64,000 bases of DNA from Lingula anatina. Taxonomy: Eukaryota; Brachiopoda; Lingulata; Lingulida; Lingulidae. The notes beneath the pieces were generated by a model. It saw nothing but the letters and a program-made list of their open reading frames with translations, had not been told where the DNA came from and did no database searches. Where the stretch lies: contig NW_019775510.1 in assembly GCF_001039355.2 (NCBI RefSeq), positions 110,995 through 174,994 of the forward strand. Reading direction: 5' to 3'. Shown here in pieces: positions 12,200 through 23,725 of this stretch. Within the stretch, counting starts at the first letter, position 1; each line of letters opens with the position of its first letter. A program made the position numbers and the translations under genes.

Positions 12200-12345
12200 T
12201 GAAGCATGGAAAGTATTTTTTATGGAATTAAACGTTACAATGGAAATTAATGGGACTTTTTATAGTGGTTTGTAACCTAGAACAAAAGTGGATGGCTAGT
12301 CTTTTTAATTTCTATGGCAAGTGTAATGCTTAAATAGGGACTGTC
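12200..12345 (+). repeat. Partial copy of the 14.2/26.2-kb duplicated segment
   Basis: The block with TATGGAATTAAACGTTACAA and TTTGTAACCTAGAAC matches 14196-14345 and 26197-26330. Sequence 12346-12830 beyond it is less AT-rich, matches nothing else here and has a 61-codon frame at 12614 that I do not recognise. Confidence 0.65.
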
Positions 12346-13320
12346 CGGAATAGCCTATTTTGAACATCTGCACAGCAGATGATGTCAAACGAGACCTGGA
12401 TTGGAGCGAGATTTCACGAGAGGTGGGGTTAAAATCTGCCATTGAAACTTCTCTTGCGGTCGAGCACAAGTCTATGTTATAGGATTGCATTGAGTAAAAT
12501 TTGGCGTTGTCATGTAATTTGAGATAGAGCAACGCAATGGCGAATTGCTAATGTTGTGTCGTAGGGTGCATTGCAGTTAAAGTTAAGCGAGAAAACCAGG
12601 AAAATGACCGTGGATGACGGACACGACTGGCGAGAGAAGTGAAGTGAAGAAAGAGAAGTTGGGCTTGATTAGATTAAAAGGACTAAGTGCGGACATATTT
12701 AAAGTACAGATCAGGTCGCAGTATTTTGTAGAAAGAAAGGGACCAACTGCAGACAACTCGCACCCGGCACGTCACTGGCTCCATGGCATCACCTTATAGA
12801 CCGTATCATCAACGGTCAAGGGGCATATTAATAAGTGAGTTTTGTGTGTAGTTTACAGGACACCATGGTTTATTAATGTGATACAGCCCTAGTACTTGTG
12901 ATTAATAGTCTTTTACGGTAACTATATCAGACAAATTTGCTTGTACCATTCCTATATCTCCATATAACATGTACCTGATTATGAAATACTGGTGAACCTT
13001 CCACACCTATTAAGCATACACATTGTTCAGTTGCATTTGTAACATTCCATGCCGGGTGGTCAGTTATGATAATTGCAAGTAAGGTAGAAATTAGAGTTGG
13101 TATTTTACAACAACGTTTACCACATAATGATATATATTTCAGAAAACTAAGTGAGTTATTTTTTATTTATTTTAGAGCATGACAGACACAGCCCATGTTA
13201 TTGAACCAGGCAAGAACTGTGAGAGTCATGTGGTCAGGATAATCAGATGTTGAAGATTGCTCAGTGTATATTAATCTCTTATGTCCTTATTTATTATGTT
13301 GTTAATTATATCAGGAGTCA
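12346..13320. other. Stretch without a recognised gene
   Basis: Slightly GC-richer to about 12830, then AT-rich. Small frames only (12305-12532 minus, 12614-12799 plus). The GAGA-type purine run 12600-12670 could be a UTR. I see nothing conclusive. Confidence 0.3.
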
Positions 13321-13407
13321 ACAGATGGCATTTATGTGTGTATATGCAAGAGTGAGATGGAATTTATACATCTTGCTACGTTGTCTTTATATAATCTCAA
13401 TGATGAA

Positions 13408-13410
13408 AGA

Positions 13411-13449
<39 letters not shown>
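13408..13449. repeat. (GT)n microsatellite
   Basis: Uninterrupted GT run after a GTGCGT start. The duplicate copy has a shorter run at 15844-15862. Confidence 0.95.
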
Positions 13450-13459
<10 letters not shown>

Positions 13460-14447
13460 TGGAGGTCATACATCACTTTTTGGACAGCCTTATTTGATAA
13501 TTTTGATCCAAGAAGATTTGCATATAAGAGAAAATTGAATTTTTTTTCTACTTTGGATTGTTTGAAAGTTTTTAATGAATTAAAGGAATTAATTTATTCA
13601 TTTTCTTTTTGTTTCTTGTGTTATTCTCTATTTCAAAGTGATATTTTAATGCCTGCAGTCAGTTTTGCATATCCTCCCCTCTGCTGCATTTTAGTGCTTT
13701 TTTCATCTGCTTGGGGGCAGCACCTTACAGTAAAGTTCTTGTGACTGGGAGGCTATACTGTTAATTAAGATATCTTGATTTTATATACAGATGCAATAAG
13801 TGTATTAACGGTAATTAGGACTAAAATGCAGCCTTAGTTGGAAAAGCAGTGTTAATTGGTTTCTTTTTCAGAACTTATACATTTTTGTAAAATTTATTGG
13901 CATTTTCATTGTGGGACATGGAACTCCCACACGCTTGAAGCAAAACGGTAATCAAATTTTCTACACATCCATGTTATTTATATTAGATATTTAAGTTGGT
14001 GGTAATTTCACTCTTAATCAGCATGTAATATTGCATCAAAATTGACAAAAAAAAAACTACTTTGTGCTCTGCCACCACAAACGTTATGAAAAGAAAAGTG
14101 TTATTTATTACAGTGAAGTTATTGTGACTGGGAGGCTATACTGGTAAGGTATTCTGTTTAGGTCTTGGGTAAAATTGTTAGAATCTGAAGTATGGTGTTT
14201 GTTGAAAGCATGGAAAAGATTTTTTATGGAATTAAACGTTACAATGGAAATGAATGGGGACTTTTATAATGGTTTGTAACCTAGAACGAAAGTGGATAGC
14301 TAGTTTTTTTAAATATCTATGGCAAATGTAATGCTTAAAATGGATCATTATCCAAACACAATGTTTCTTGCACTGAACAATATCTGAAGTATGTCCTGTA
14401 AGCCTATTTTTAATCATTACCCTAACATTAAGCCCAACTTTCAAGCC

Positions 14448-14686
14448 TGGGTTCCCATGCCCAGACCGATCCATCTGGAACGGTCTAACTCGATCCCAGG
14501 GGAGTCTCACTAAATTCCTATCTACTCAACCGGCTTAAATGTCTGAATCGGCTAGAGGGTAAAGATAATTACCCCCTAACAGGTTTACAAGGCTTGAGAG
14601 ACATTTAAGCCGTTTAAGTTGATGGGAACTTAGTGAGACTGTCCAGGAAGATAGATCGATCCAAATATCTGTGGGAATGGTCCCTA
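14448..14686. mobile_element. Foldback MITE family copy
   Basis: GGTTCCCATGCCCAGACCGA at the left, GGGAATGGTCCCTAA at the right, and inverted inner halves (CTCACTAAATTCCTATC / GGGAACTTAGTGAGA; TTAAATGTCTGAATC / AGACATTTAAGCCG). The duplicate copy is 26411-26648. Other family members are listed separately at 40348, 44332, 54531 and 55334. Confidence 0.82.
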
Positions 14687-14757
14687 ATGCTAACCCTAAT
14701 CCTTACGCTAGCCCTAAGTCTTACCCTAACTCTAGCCCTAAGTCTTACCCTTACCGT
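14683..14757. repeat. Degenerate CCCTAA-type (telomere-like) repeats
   Basis: Series of (G)CCCTAA, ACCCTAA and TTACCCTAA motifs with variable spacers. The same stretch is partly conserved at 27040-27085 and 29990-30030. Interstitial and degenerate, so not a chromosome end. Confidence 0.6.
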
Positions 14758-15104
14758 AAAATTAACCCCACGTTTTGAAGCGAGACCCCTGAAAGTTAGC
14801 CCCATCTTTTAAGTGTTACTTTAAAATCAACCCTACCTTTCACCCCCAATCCATAAAAAACAATTTATTGAAGAAATAACAGACAATAGTGTATGTATAA
14901 AATTCACTTTGTTTATTATTATTATTGTCATCTGGATGGCATCTAATGGACTTCTGTGGCAGCTTGTCAAGCATACCTTTTCGAACTGTACTGATAACTT
15001 TTTTGGTCTTCAGTCATACATTTTATATTTTGTTAAAACAGTTCTTGTTTTGCATGTATTTGGCTTGTTTTTAAATGTCTTTTCTCATTTTGACTTGTTC
15101 ATCT

Positions 15105-15410
15105 TCACTTTTCAGCTAGCACCGAACACATGAATTGTGGGCATGCAAGGATGGCCCCAGCATGATCCACAAGCTGCACTGTAGAATGGCCTGGTCCATT
15201 GTTCACCTTGAGGACTGCACTGTGTGTCCCAACTGCCACTGAAATTCCTTGACATGCAGACACATTTTGGGTTTGTTGATGTATTAATGTCAGTGGTTTA
15301 CTGCTTCTGCTTCTGGCTGTTACTATTAAATTGCTGAGAGAGCACGTACTGCATTTGTCTATTTTGTAGCCAATAGCTTGTCTTAATTTATCTTTATCCT
15401 CATCAGTCAT
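15105..15410 (-). other. 101-codon open frame of unknown status
   Basis: Reads MTDEDKDKLRQAIGYKIDKC then a Cys-containing stretch and QGISVAVGTHSAVLKVNNG. Copies 2 and 3 of the duplication (27294-27494, 30241-30441) keep the first ~40 codons. They lack about 240 bases, so the frame diverges after KPLT. There are no recognisable domains and no clear splice sites. It could be a mobile insertion present only in copy 1, or a deletion shared by copies 2 and 3. Probably not a gene. Confidence 0.25.
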
Positions 15411-15425
15411 ATGTATAGCCTGTAG

Positions 15426-15749
15426 CCTTCTGCTAGCTTGTACTTGTTCCAGTGGTACCTTTTTGTACCCTGGCTTGTTAATGACTTAATTGCCTCTTTT
15501 ACACAAGTTATGGTTCACATTGCAAAATTTAATCAGGGCATCAGTGGTATAGGTCAGTTTTTTTTATCATCATGTTCACATCCCCAGCACCTGCCTGATA
15601 TTACAGTGAAAATGTCGTAGCACACTGCCGCTTAACATCATCATTGAATNAGGGATATTACTTGTTGATGCCTGTGAGGTAGGTTGTAAGCCCTTAAGTG
15701 TATGTGAATCACCATCTCAAAGATGACTTGGTGTGTGTGTCTGTATGTG
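15426..15749. other. Non-coding stretch with assembly N
   Basis: No gene seen. The N at 15650 lies about 100 bases before the start of duplication copy 2. Confidence 0.6.
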
Positions 15750-16104
15750 TGCGTGTATGTGTGTATATGCAAGAGTGAGATGGAATTTATACATCTTGTC
15801 ATGCTACATGTACGTTGTCTTTGAATAATCTCAATGATGAATGATGTGTGTGTGTGTGTGTGTACGTGCGTAAGAGAGAGATGGAGGTTGCACATCACTT
15901 TTTGGACAGCCTTATTTGATAATTTTGATGCAAGAAGATTTGCATATAAGAGAAAATTGAATTTTTTTCTACTTTGGAATGTTTGAAAGTTTTTAATGAA
16001 TTAAAGGAATTAATTTGTTCTTCTTTTTTTTTTGTTTCGTGTGTTTTTCTCTATTTCAAAGTGATATTTTAATGCCTGCAGTGAGTTTTGCATACCCTCC
16101 CCTC
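15750..16104. repeat. Segmental duplication, copy 2, left part
   Basis: Parallels 13330-13680 and stops at CCCCTC, where the LTR element begins. The parallel resumes with TGCTGCATTTTAG after the element's right end, defining the insertion site within the duplicate. Confidence 0.88.
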
Positions 16105-17592
16105 TGTGATGATTAGTATGTTAGTTGAGATTATTTTATATTGCTACTGGTAGATGTCTCTATAAAACCCCCTTAACACTGGACGGCGTCCTTTGTGCAA
16201 CGCCGTCAGACACTCAAATAACGCACAGTGATCACTAAGGTCGCACAAAGAACGTTCAAGCATTGTCGAGGACACCATGGACACCACGAAGTTTGAGCAT
16301 GTTCAAAACAATCGCAGAGAGAACGTGATGGAGGATGGGCGCTGCACGGTAGCTCAATGGACACAGAAAGGACGCACAAGCATCTCCGTGGTCGAAGAGA
16401 GGACGCACAAGCATTGCCACGGTTGTAGAAAGGAGGCACAAGCATCGCTTTGGTTGCAGAATGAAAACTCAAAGATCGTCCAGTGTTCGGCACATAGAAC
16501 ATTATTCTTTTCATTCTCAAATGGGGTCGTGCTAAGGTATTTTTTTACCAGACAGGAATTCTAAGGGCAACAGTGGTCTCATATCAGCCTCCGATTGTTT
16601 TTTCCCCTAAAATTCATGAAACTATCCATTTTTGTTGAGGTTATTATAAAACAAATATTTTGCCTTTTTTATAAGATGCATTAATTGTCAGAACTTTTTG
16701 CAGAATGTGTCATCTGAAAACGTATTCAAACATGTTGTGTCAGTCATACTTTCTCGTTTTCAGCACCTTTCCATCCCTTTTATATGGATAACAATGAGCA
16801 TCTGGCTGATTATCAGTCCATGCAGACCTTGCATCACTATAGTTTAAAGCATTTATTCCTATTTATTTGTTTGGTGTGCTGGAAATGTTCTTTATTGGAT
16901 GACCTGGTTAGAACCGATGAAAAAAATATGAGTTAGAATATAGAGAAGGACGCCCAAACAACGCTCATCGGTCAAGCAGGATGCAGAATGATCGTAGAAT
17001 AGATGCCACTGATCGCGGATGAAGGTATAGAGAACACAGCAAGAATGCTCAATGGTCGCTCAAACATCGCAGTGGACACCGAGGGTTGCACAAGGGGACG
17101 TACAGTGGAGGCAGGCAGGTCGCTCGCAGTTTTACAGGTAAAATCGAGATTCAGTCGTTCAAAGGATGCACAGCGGATGCAGACGCCTTTACACTAAGAC
17201 ACAATTTAATTGCTTTGGCGACCGTTGAGCGTCCTGACCACATTTTTGTGAGCCAAAAGGACGCAAAAAGGATGCTGTCCAGTGTAAAGGGGCCCTAAGT
17301 AAAGTGTTGTCCGGTGTGCAAGTTTGAATCTCTCCTGTGATTGGTAACTAAAAGGTAAAACTGTTCATTGTATAATTGGTTCTGATTGGTAAACATGTAC
17401 TATCTGAACTTGTATATAAGGGTTGACTTGAAATAAATCATCCTTTTTGGGGTCTCTTACGGCTTCTTTTAGTGCGTCTTGGTCTTCCTTGGCTTTAACG
17501 GCTCCCTGTTGGTTCTTAGGATTAGTGAATTACACCAGTAAGTACATTGTTATTTGTACCTTCATAAGGCACTCGGCCGCGAAGGCGTAACA
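16105..17592 (+). repeat. 5' LTR, with a 1130-bp DNA transposon inside
   Basis: LTR sequence 16105-16165 and 17296-17592. It contains GTATATAAGGG at 17411-17421 (TATA-like) and AATAAA at 17432-17437 (poly(A) signal), placing the likely transcription start and R region in the right half. The equivalent uninterrupted join CTATAAGTAAAG is seen in the second LTR (23783-23794). Confidence 0.9.
16166..17295. mobile_element. Non-autonomous Harbinger-like transposon
   Basis: Terminal inverted repeats AACCCCCTTAACACTGGAC at the left and GTCCAGTGTAAAGGGGCCC at the right, with TAA on both sides (16163-16165, 17296-17298). Internal sequence holds repeated motifs such as GGACGCACAAGCAT and AGGACGC, in both orientations near the ends. 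No transposase frame. The 3-bp TAA duplication and GGGCCCC-type end fit PIF/Harbinger; class assignment is inference. Confidence 0.85.
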
Positions 17593-17594
17593 AT

Positions 17595-17610
17595 TGGCAC
17601 AGTCGACAGG
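17595..17610 (+). promoter_or_regulatory. Retrotransposon primer-binding site
   Basis: TGGCACAGTCGACAGG begins two bases after the LTR's terminal CA, as expected for a tRNA primer site ending in TGG. The same sequence recurs after the second LTR at 25231. Confidence 0.75.
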
Positions 17611-18507
17611 ATAGAATTCAGTGTAACTATTGTTGTGAGAGGATACAATTTGTGTAGCATATGTTTTTAAATTGACAGGATTCAATTTGTGTATCTAACG
17701 TTGTCAATTTACAGGACAGAGTTTGTGTAGCTTATGTTGTTAGAGGATAGAATTAGTAGTTATTAGCAATATTAGAATTTTTGGGAAAGCTTTGTGTATG
17801 ACTAAGTGAGAGTTGGAAAGATAGTGACACATGTTAGACGTGATTTGTTGCAAGGCGCGAACTAGTCGGAACATATTGCAGTGATATTTCACTTTCAGTG
17901 TTGGCTGATACTTGCGGCAATTCAGTAAATATTTTCAGTGTTGCATTCAATTTAGTAGTTTAGAGATATTTTGTGTTAATTTTCTGTTGTGATACTAAAA
18001 CTGCGGAGACATTGTGGAGCACGAGTACTGAGTAGTAGTCAGACAGACCACATGTAATTACAGTCCCGTGCGTGTAGAGCCTTATGTTGTATTAGAACAC
18101 AGAACACAATTTAGTGAGTTTATTTACAAAGAAAAACATTTATTTAAAATAAAGGTTTCAAATTTGTGTTTTTCACTGACTTGCTGAATGAAGGAGTGAG
18201 TGTGAATTGTGTATTGTATATTTTTATCAATATTGTAATAGCATATATTGATAGAGTACTATTCTACCTTGTTCGTCTGTGTTGAAGGTGTTTCATCATA
18301 GGTGTACATGTGAGTAGGTTGAATAGTGTGAGAGATTTGTTTGTATTTACTGTGAAGTTTAGTAGTGGCTTTTTTTGCTGAAACTTTCTTCAAACAGTAA
18401 ATAGTGTGGTAGTGGTGAAAGTATTTTATTGTGTAGTTTTTGTGGCATTTCTGCATTGCTATTATCAATGAAATTGTGTAATAGATTGTGGGAAACTGGA
18501 AGTGAAA

Positions 18508-20411
18508 ATGGCATTGGGTAATGTGGAAAGTAGTGTTGTGTTGAATGTGCAGACAGCATCTGAAACAGAATTGAAAATTTTGAAAGGAATTGGTCCGGTG
18601 AAAGCTCATAGATTGGTGGTTTGGAAGAAATTACTGGTATTAGTGTGGCAGGTTGGCAGAAATGGGAAAAGAAGGGTATTGTGTTTCTGGGTGTAATGGA
18701 AGAAAAAGATGAAGGTTCAAAAGTTGGAGATGAGAAAAAGGAAGAGAGTGTGAATTGGGAGGAAAAGTATAGACAGTTGATGGAACGAGTGAAGGTACAA
18801 AATGATATGATATCAAATCTTCGAGATGAGGTTGAAGAAGTTGGAGAAAAGATGGAATTTTTATCAAGTGAATTGGAGATTAATGATGCCAAAGTGAAAA
18901 AGTTGGAAAATGAAAAGAGTGAATGAGAAAAAGAGAAATATGCTTTGAAAAATGAAAAGTATGTTTTAGAGAGTGAGAAGTGTGATTTGAAAATTGAAAA
19001 TGATATGTTGAAAGAAAGAAATGTAAAAATTCAGAGTGAGTTGGGAAAAACTAAACAAGTGTTGACGAAAAAAGAAATGGAAATGGAGGAAGAGTGTAGA
19101 GAGTATTCCACAAAAGAAGTAATGTTACATGCTCAGGTTGAAACACAGAATGAATTGTTCAGAAAACGTGTAGAAAGTTTGCAGAAGTGTGAAATTGAAA
19201 AATTGGACTTGAAATTGCAATTGGATGAGATGACAGCACGTCATAATCATTTGCAAACTCCGTATGAAAGAATGCATTTACAACATGATTTAGAAAAAAT
19301 TCCAAGGTCAACTCCTAGAAATATTAAAATTAGTAGACCTACACCTGCACCTAGAAGTAGTAAAAAGAAAAATTTGGAAACCCCTGTGAAAAAGCCAATA
19401 CTGAAACTAGAAGAGAGTGATAGTGAAAGCGAAAGTGAATTTGAATGTGAACAGAAAAGAGTTCCTTTGGCTGAAAGAGAAAAAGGACCTGTTCATAAAA
19501 TGCCTAGTTTTAGTGGGAATGGAAGAGAAAATTGGGAAGCTTTTGTATTTAAGTTTGAAGGAATGGCAGAAAGATATGGATGGAATGATAAAAGAAAAAC
19601 TAGCAGATTGATTGAATGTTTGGAAGACAGAGCTCTTGAGTAACCGGTGGAGTTTGGAAACTGCAAATATAAACATTTCAACAAAACTTTGAAAGAAGTG
19701 ATGTCAAAACATTTTAGTATGAAAGAATCTGCGCGTAAAGCACTTCAATTAATGAGTCAAGGTGAAAGTGGATCATTGCAAGATTTTTCCCTATCGCATC
19801 TAGAGAGGGATATGCAGAAGGTGGTGAAGGAATAACTGTGGATTCATATTTGAGAGGGTGTTGTGACAAAGAATCTGCAAAGTTAGGAATGGATAAAGAG
19901 CCTAAAGATTTATTTGAAGCGTTAAAGTTTGTGAAAGTTGCAAACAATAACTTCAAAGCAGTGTATGGTACAAGTGGAAGAAATGCGTCTATTAGACAAG
20001 TTGGAATGTCTGATCAGAGTGTTGAGAATGGAAGTAATAATCAATTACTCTACAACATGCAAAGAACTATGTCCGCAATGTGTGATCAGATGAAAAGAAT
20101 GAATGATGCATGGGTGTCACCGTCGAATTCTCAGAGAAATTCTAGTAGAATGTTAAAATCACCTCAGCATGGAAACGTAAATCAAAGTACAGGGGGTCCA
20201 CCACAATGTTTTAAATGTGGAGAAAGAGGTCATGTTCAAAGATTGTAAGAATGAAATTGTAGAACATCCACGTAATCCCAATGTTAGTAAAAATGCCAGC
20301 CCAAGTTCTATTTTGATTTGTCATAAATGTGGACAGAGAGGTCACATTCAAACAAATTGTCCTCAAATAGAGAATTGCCTAAGAATCCTCCTGGTGCAAG
20401 AAATTCGATAA
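18508..20411 (+). pseudogene. Gag pseudogene with HhH-like N terminus, coiled coil and two zinc knuckles
   Basis: From ATG 18508 the first frame reads NVQTASETELKILKGIGP and then VKAHRLVVWKK, matching the helix-hairpin-helix pattern (N-x-x-x-A, L-x-x-L-x-GIG-x-x-x-A). After a frameshift near 18620 come ~230 residues of Lys/Glu-rich heptad sequence (coiled coil, in-frame TGA at 18924). A Ser/Asp/Glu acid patch and a gag core with WEAFVFKFEGMAERYGW (19534 on) follow. Two CCHC knuckles end it: CFKCGERGHV (from 20207, broken by a frameshift before its last Cys) and CHKCGQRGHIQTNC (20319-20360). Gag packages the RNA in cytoplasmic particles. Premature stops at 19641, 19833 and 20246 leave it non-functional. 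Confidence 0.85.
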
Positions 20412-20427
20412 ACTAGAATGGGACAAA

Positions 20428-22330
20428 TTGACCGACCGGATTTCGGATCCCTTACTTCATGTTGAAGGTCAGCTTATGGAAGGTGGAAATGTGAAAATGA
20501 TGAATGTTGGAAAATTAGTAGGGGAAAATTTTGTGATTCCTGTGAGTGTTGGAGGTGTGAAAACATCAGCAGTTGTGGATACAGCAGCTCAATTTACTAT
20601 CGTAAATAAAAGATTTTATAGTAAATTGCAGGGTTTGCCTGAGTTTTGTGAGACCTTGAAATTAATGCTTGCTGGAAAAAATGCATTTATGATGGGTCAT
20701 AGAGTGGAAAATTTGAGTATTGAGATAGATGGGATAGAATATAAGGAAAATGTGTATATTGCAGATTTGCAAGAAGGAAATGATATGTTGTTGGGATTGA
20801 AGATTTTGAAGGAGAGAAATTGTGTGGTAAATTTAGTTGATCATACGTTGATCATTGGAGAAAAATGTGTACAGGGAAGCATAGAAGTTGAAGGTGATTC
20901 TGATTTGAGTAAAGTGAATGGTGAAACAGAAGCTAAAAGTGATGAGAAATGTGTTGATGAATTAGAGAAAGAAGTTGAAATTTGTGAAAATATGGTGAGA
21001 ACGAAAAAGAGAATAGTAGTTCCTCCATTGACAGTGATGATAATTTCTGTTTGTCCAGATTATGAGTTAGAGAAAAAGAAAGAGTATGTGATAGAACCTT
21101 GTGTTGATAGACCAGTGTTGATATCTTGTGCATTAGTTAAAGGTGATGTTTCTGTTCCTGTAGTTGTGAATGATGGAGAAAGCAATGCTGTTTTGAAAGC
21201 AGGTAGTGTGTTTGGTGTTATTAAAGAAGTTGAGATAGTTGATTCAGAAGTGAGATGTAAAGAAGATGTATATGGAAAAGCTAGGGTGTCTGCTGTGAAT
21301 AAAGTTGAAATGAAGTTGAATATAGATGAAAATATGGATAAAGAAGAAGTGATGAGATGTTTGAAAAGAGATTTGCCTGAACATTTGCAAGATTTATTTG
21401 AAAGATCAAGTGAGGAGCTTGATTCAAATGAAATGGTTGCACTGTGTGGAACTTTGAGAGATTATGAAGATGTATTTGCAAAGCATGATCTTGATTTAGG
21501 GTGCATGAAAGGTGTTAAGCATACTATTAACACTGGTAGTGCAGCTCCTGTGAAACAGAAATTGCGTAGAACTCCTTTGGGAATGGAGGAACAGGAGAGA
21601 AAGATGCTTGAAAAGTTGTTAGCTTCTGATGTTATTCAGCCGTCAAATTCCGAAATGGGCTTCTCCACCAGTATTGATAAGAAAGAAAGATGGAAGTGTT
21701 AGATGGTGTGTGGATTATAGGGAATTAAATAAGAAAACTATCAAAAATTCTTATCCTATTCCAAACATTGGTGATTGTTTAGATTGTCTGGCTGGAAATC
21801 AATTTTTGAGTTTGATTGAAATGGCTCAAGGATATTTTCAAATTGAAATTGATGAGAAAGATAGAAACAAAACTGCTCTTGTCACTAGATATGGTCTGTA
21901 TGAACAAACGAGAATGGCTATGGGACTGACAAATTCTCCTGCAAGTTTTTCAAGAGCAATGCAATTAGTATTGAGAGGTTTGACTTGGGAGAAAGTGTTA
22001 GTGTATCTGGATGATATCACTGTGTTAGGAAAGAATTTTGAAGATCATCTCAAGGATTTGAAAGAGGTTTTGGAGAGATTGTGTTCTTACAATCTGAAGT
22101 TAAAGCTTAAGAAGTGTTTTCTTTTCCAAACAAAGTGTGAGTTCTTAGGAAAGTCTGTCAGTAGAGAAGGTGTTGGTTTAGAAAATGGTTAACCGAAAGA
22201 GTCATAGTTGTATTTGTGTAGTATGGCTGTGAAAGAATTATGGAATTGCAAAGAACAATTGATTATTTTGAATGATGTGTTATATTGCAAATAGGAAAAG
22301 AAAGAAGATAAACATTTGTGTTTAATTGTA
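20428..22330 (+). pseudogene. Pol pseudogene: protease and reverse transcriptase, RNase H deleted
   Basis: The first frame (20428-21702) begins with an aspartic protease region, VVDTAAQFTIVN (codons for D-T-A-A at 20578-20589), where most retroelements have DTG/S. A linker of ~250 residues of unknown role follows. The reverse transcriptase starts near 21545 (PVKQKLRRTP, DVIQPSNS). It continues after a frameshift in another frame as VRWCVDYRELN, then MAQGYFQIEI, NSPASFSRAM and the catalytic VYLDDI (22004-22015). The frame stops at 22190, after KCEFLGKSVSREGV. The next recognisable piece (22225-22330, LWNCKEQ and LCLIVPEDLVNEV) resembles the spacer before an integrase. RNase H is therefore missing, and no HHCC or DDE integrase core is found. 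Confidence 0.87.
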
Positions 22331-23725
22331 CCAGAAGATTTGGTCAATGAAGTTTTTTTTTTTCTTTATTTGAATTTGCTTTATGTTTAAGTAATATGTG
22401 CACATAGTAAATGTGGCAATGCTGTAATACTATGTTAGTAATGTAATACTATGTTCAGGCCCGTAGCCAGGGGGGTCGGGGGGGGGTTCGAAAGAACCAC
22501 CCTTTTTGCTGGGAAAAGGTCCACTCTGAGTAAAATTTGACATATGTTCTTGAGGATTTTATGGTAAAAGGTCCACTTTTTCAGAAAACGACCCCCCCCC
22601 CCTCTGAAATTGCTGGCTACGGGCCTGATGTTTATAATGTAATATGCTAATATTCATTTGAAAGAAAAGATCATTATCATGCTATTTTTATTCAAGAAAA
22701 TAAACCCTTGTATAAGTTTATTTCAGATATGGATGATTTAGAAATGCTAGATGAAGCCTATTTTGTCCCTGATTATGATGACACTGATCTGGTGGAAGAT
22801 CCTACTGTCCTAATTGGTGAAGAGGGGGGGGGGAGTTACCCACTCAAAGCGCAGGAAGAAACAGCGGAAAGAAGTTCAGTGTGGTTTGTGCCTAATGTCC
22901 AGTGCTGACTTGAGTAGACATCTTGCATGTCATGTGAAATCTGTGATGTGTTGGTATTGCAGATTGATAGGGAAGGACAATATTCGTTTTTGCGTAAACG
23001 TCATGGTGATGTTCATTTGTATGGAACTGGTGAATTCGAGGAAAAACTGGGGATCCAGTTGGTGAATGGATTTATATGTTTCCTGATCTTGACACTAAAT
23101 ATAAGAAATATATGGGAACTGATGAAATATGGGCAAAGTGAAGGACTAGTAATATTACCAGGACATTAACTTTGTGAAAATATACATTTATGGAAATGGT
23201 ATGGTGCCTATGCTTGAGATTCTTAATTCTTTGTTGACTTTGTTTCACTGGAGAACTTTGTATCATCTGTTACAAAAACTTTCATCAGAGAATCGTGAAC
23301 TCAGTAGTCATTGGTATCGGCAGATGAAATTTACTTTGCTACATGGATGAAAAATGAACTATATAATGATTTGACATTTCACATTGACATTGTTATCATT
23401 AATAATGTTGTTTTGAGCAACTGAGTTAAAATCACTTTGTTTACTTTAAAGTTGATTTAAAGTGATAATGGATTTTAAAGCTTTATTTTGCTTTCCTAAA
23501 GATGGACATTTATGCTGAAAGATGGACTTGCTTGACTTTGCGTGTGTTAAAGTTAAATGTTGAATCTTGGCATAACAAGAATGAACTATTTGCATTACTT
23601 GCTTATTTTAAATGTAAAGTACCATTTCAGTTGTTGAATTATAATAATTGTTAGTTAAGAAATTTAAATTAATGGTTTATATTGTAATGATAGGGGGGAG
23701 TTTTGTTCGTCAAAAGGGGGGAGAG
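22331..23725 (+). other. 3' internal remainder of the retrotransposon
   Basis: After a T-run comes AT-rich sequence, a MITE (22456-22627), and a fragment reading KFISDMDDLEMLDEAYF, acidic, then CGLCLMSSADLSRHLACH. The latter is a C2H2-like finger (22880-22935) reached by a frameshift at the G-run near 22823. A further ~80-codon frame follows. I do not recognise these as integrase; they may be a 3' accessory frame or captured host sequence. The region ends in a purine run AAAAGGGGGGAGAG (23712-23725), the polypurine tract. Confidence 0.6.
22456..22627. mobile_element. Short hAT-like MITE, same family as 5233-5645
   Basis: Ends CAGGCCCGTAGCCAG / CTGGCTACGGGCCTG, with 5-bp ATGTT on both sides (22451-22455, 22628-22632). 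G-run and C-run tracts lie inside. It was inserted after the retrotransposon. Confidence 0.85.

Larger units (their letters stand above)
13330..15425. repeat. Segmental duplication, copy 1
   Basis: Begins around the TGTATATGCAAGAGTGAGAT block and ends near the CAGTCATA...GTAGCCT block. It matches 15750-16104 joined to 25708-27515 (copy 2, split by the LTR element). Copy 3 is partial at 29990-30455. It includes a (GT)n tract (13408-13449), one foldback MITE, degenerate CCCTAA repeats and the 240-bp extra piece at 15075-15290. Confidence 0.85.

Noticed and set aside
14614-14805. Arg/Val-rich 63-codon frame on the minus strand
   Set aside because: It is the translation of degenerate CCCTAA-type repeats, hence low complexity.
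15641-15898. His/Thr-rich frame on the minus strand
   Set aside because: Derived from the GT/CA microsatellite and crossing an N.
18359-18892. 177-codon Ser/Phe-rich frame on the minus strand
   Set aside because: Antisense shadow of the A/G-rich gag coding sequence, whose low C content removes stops from the other strand.
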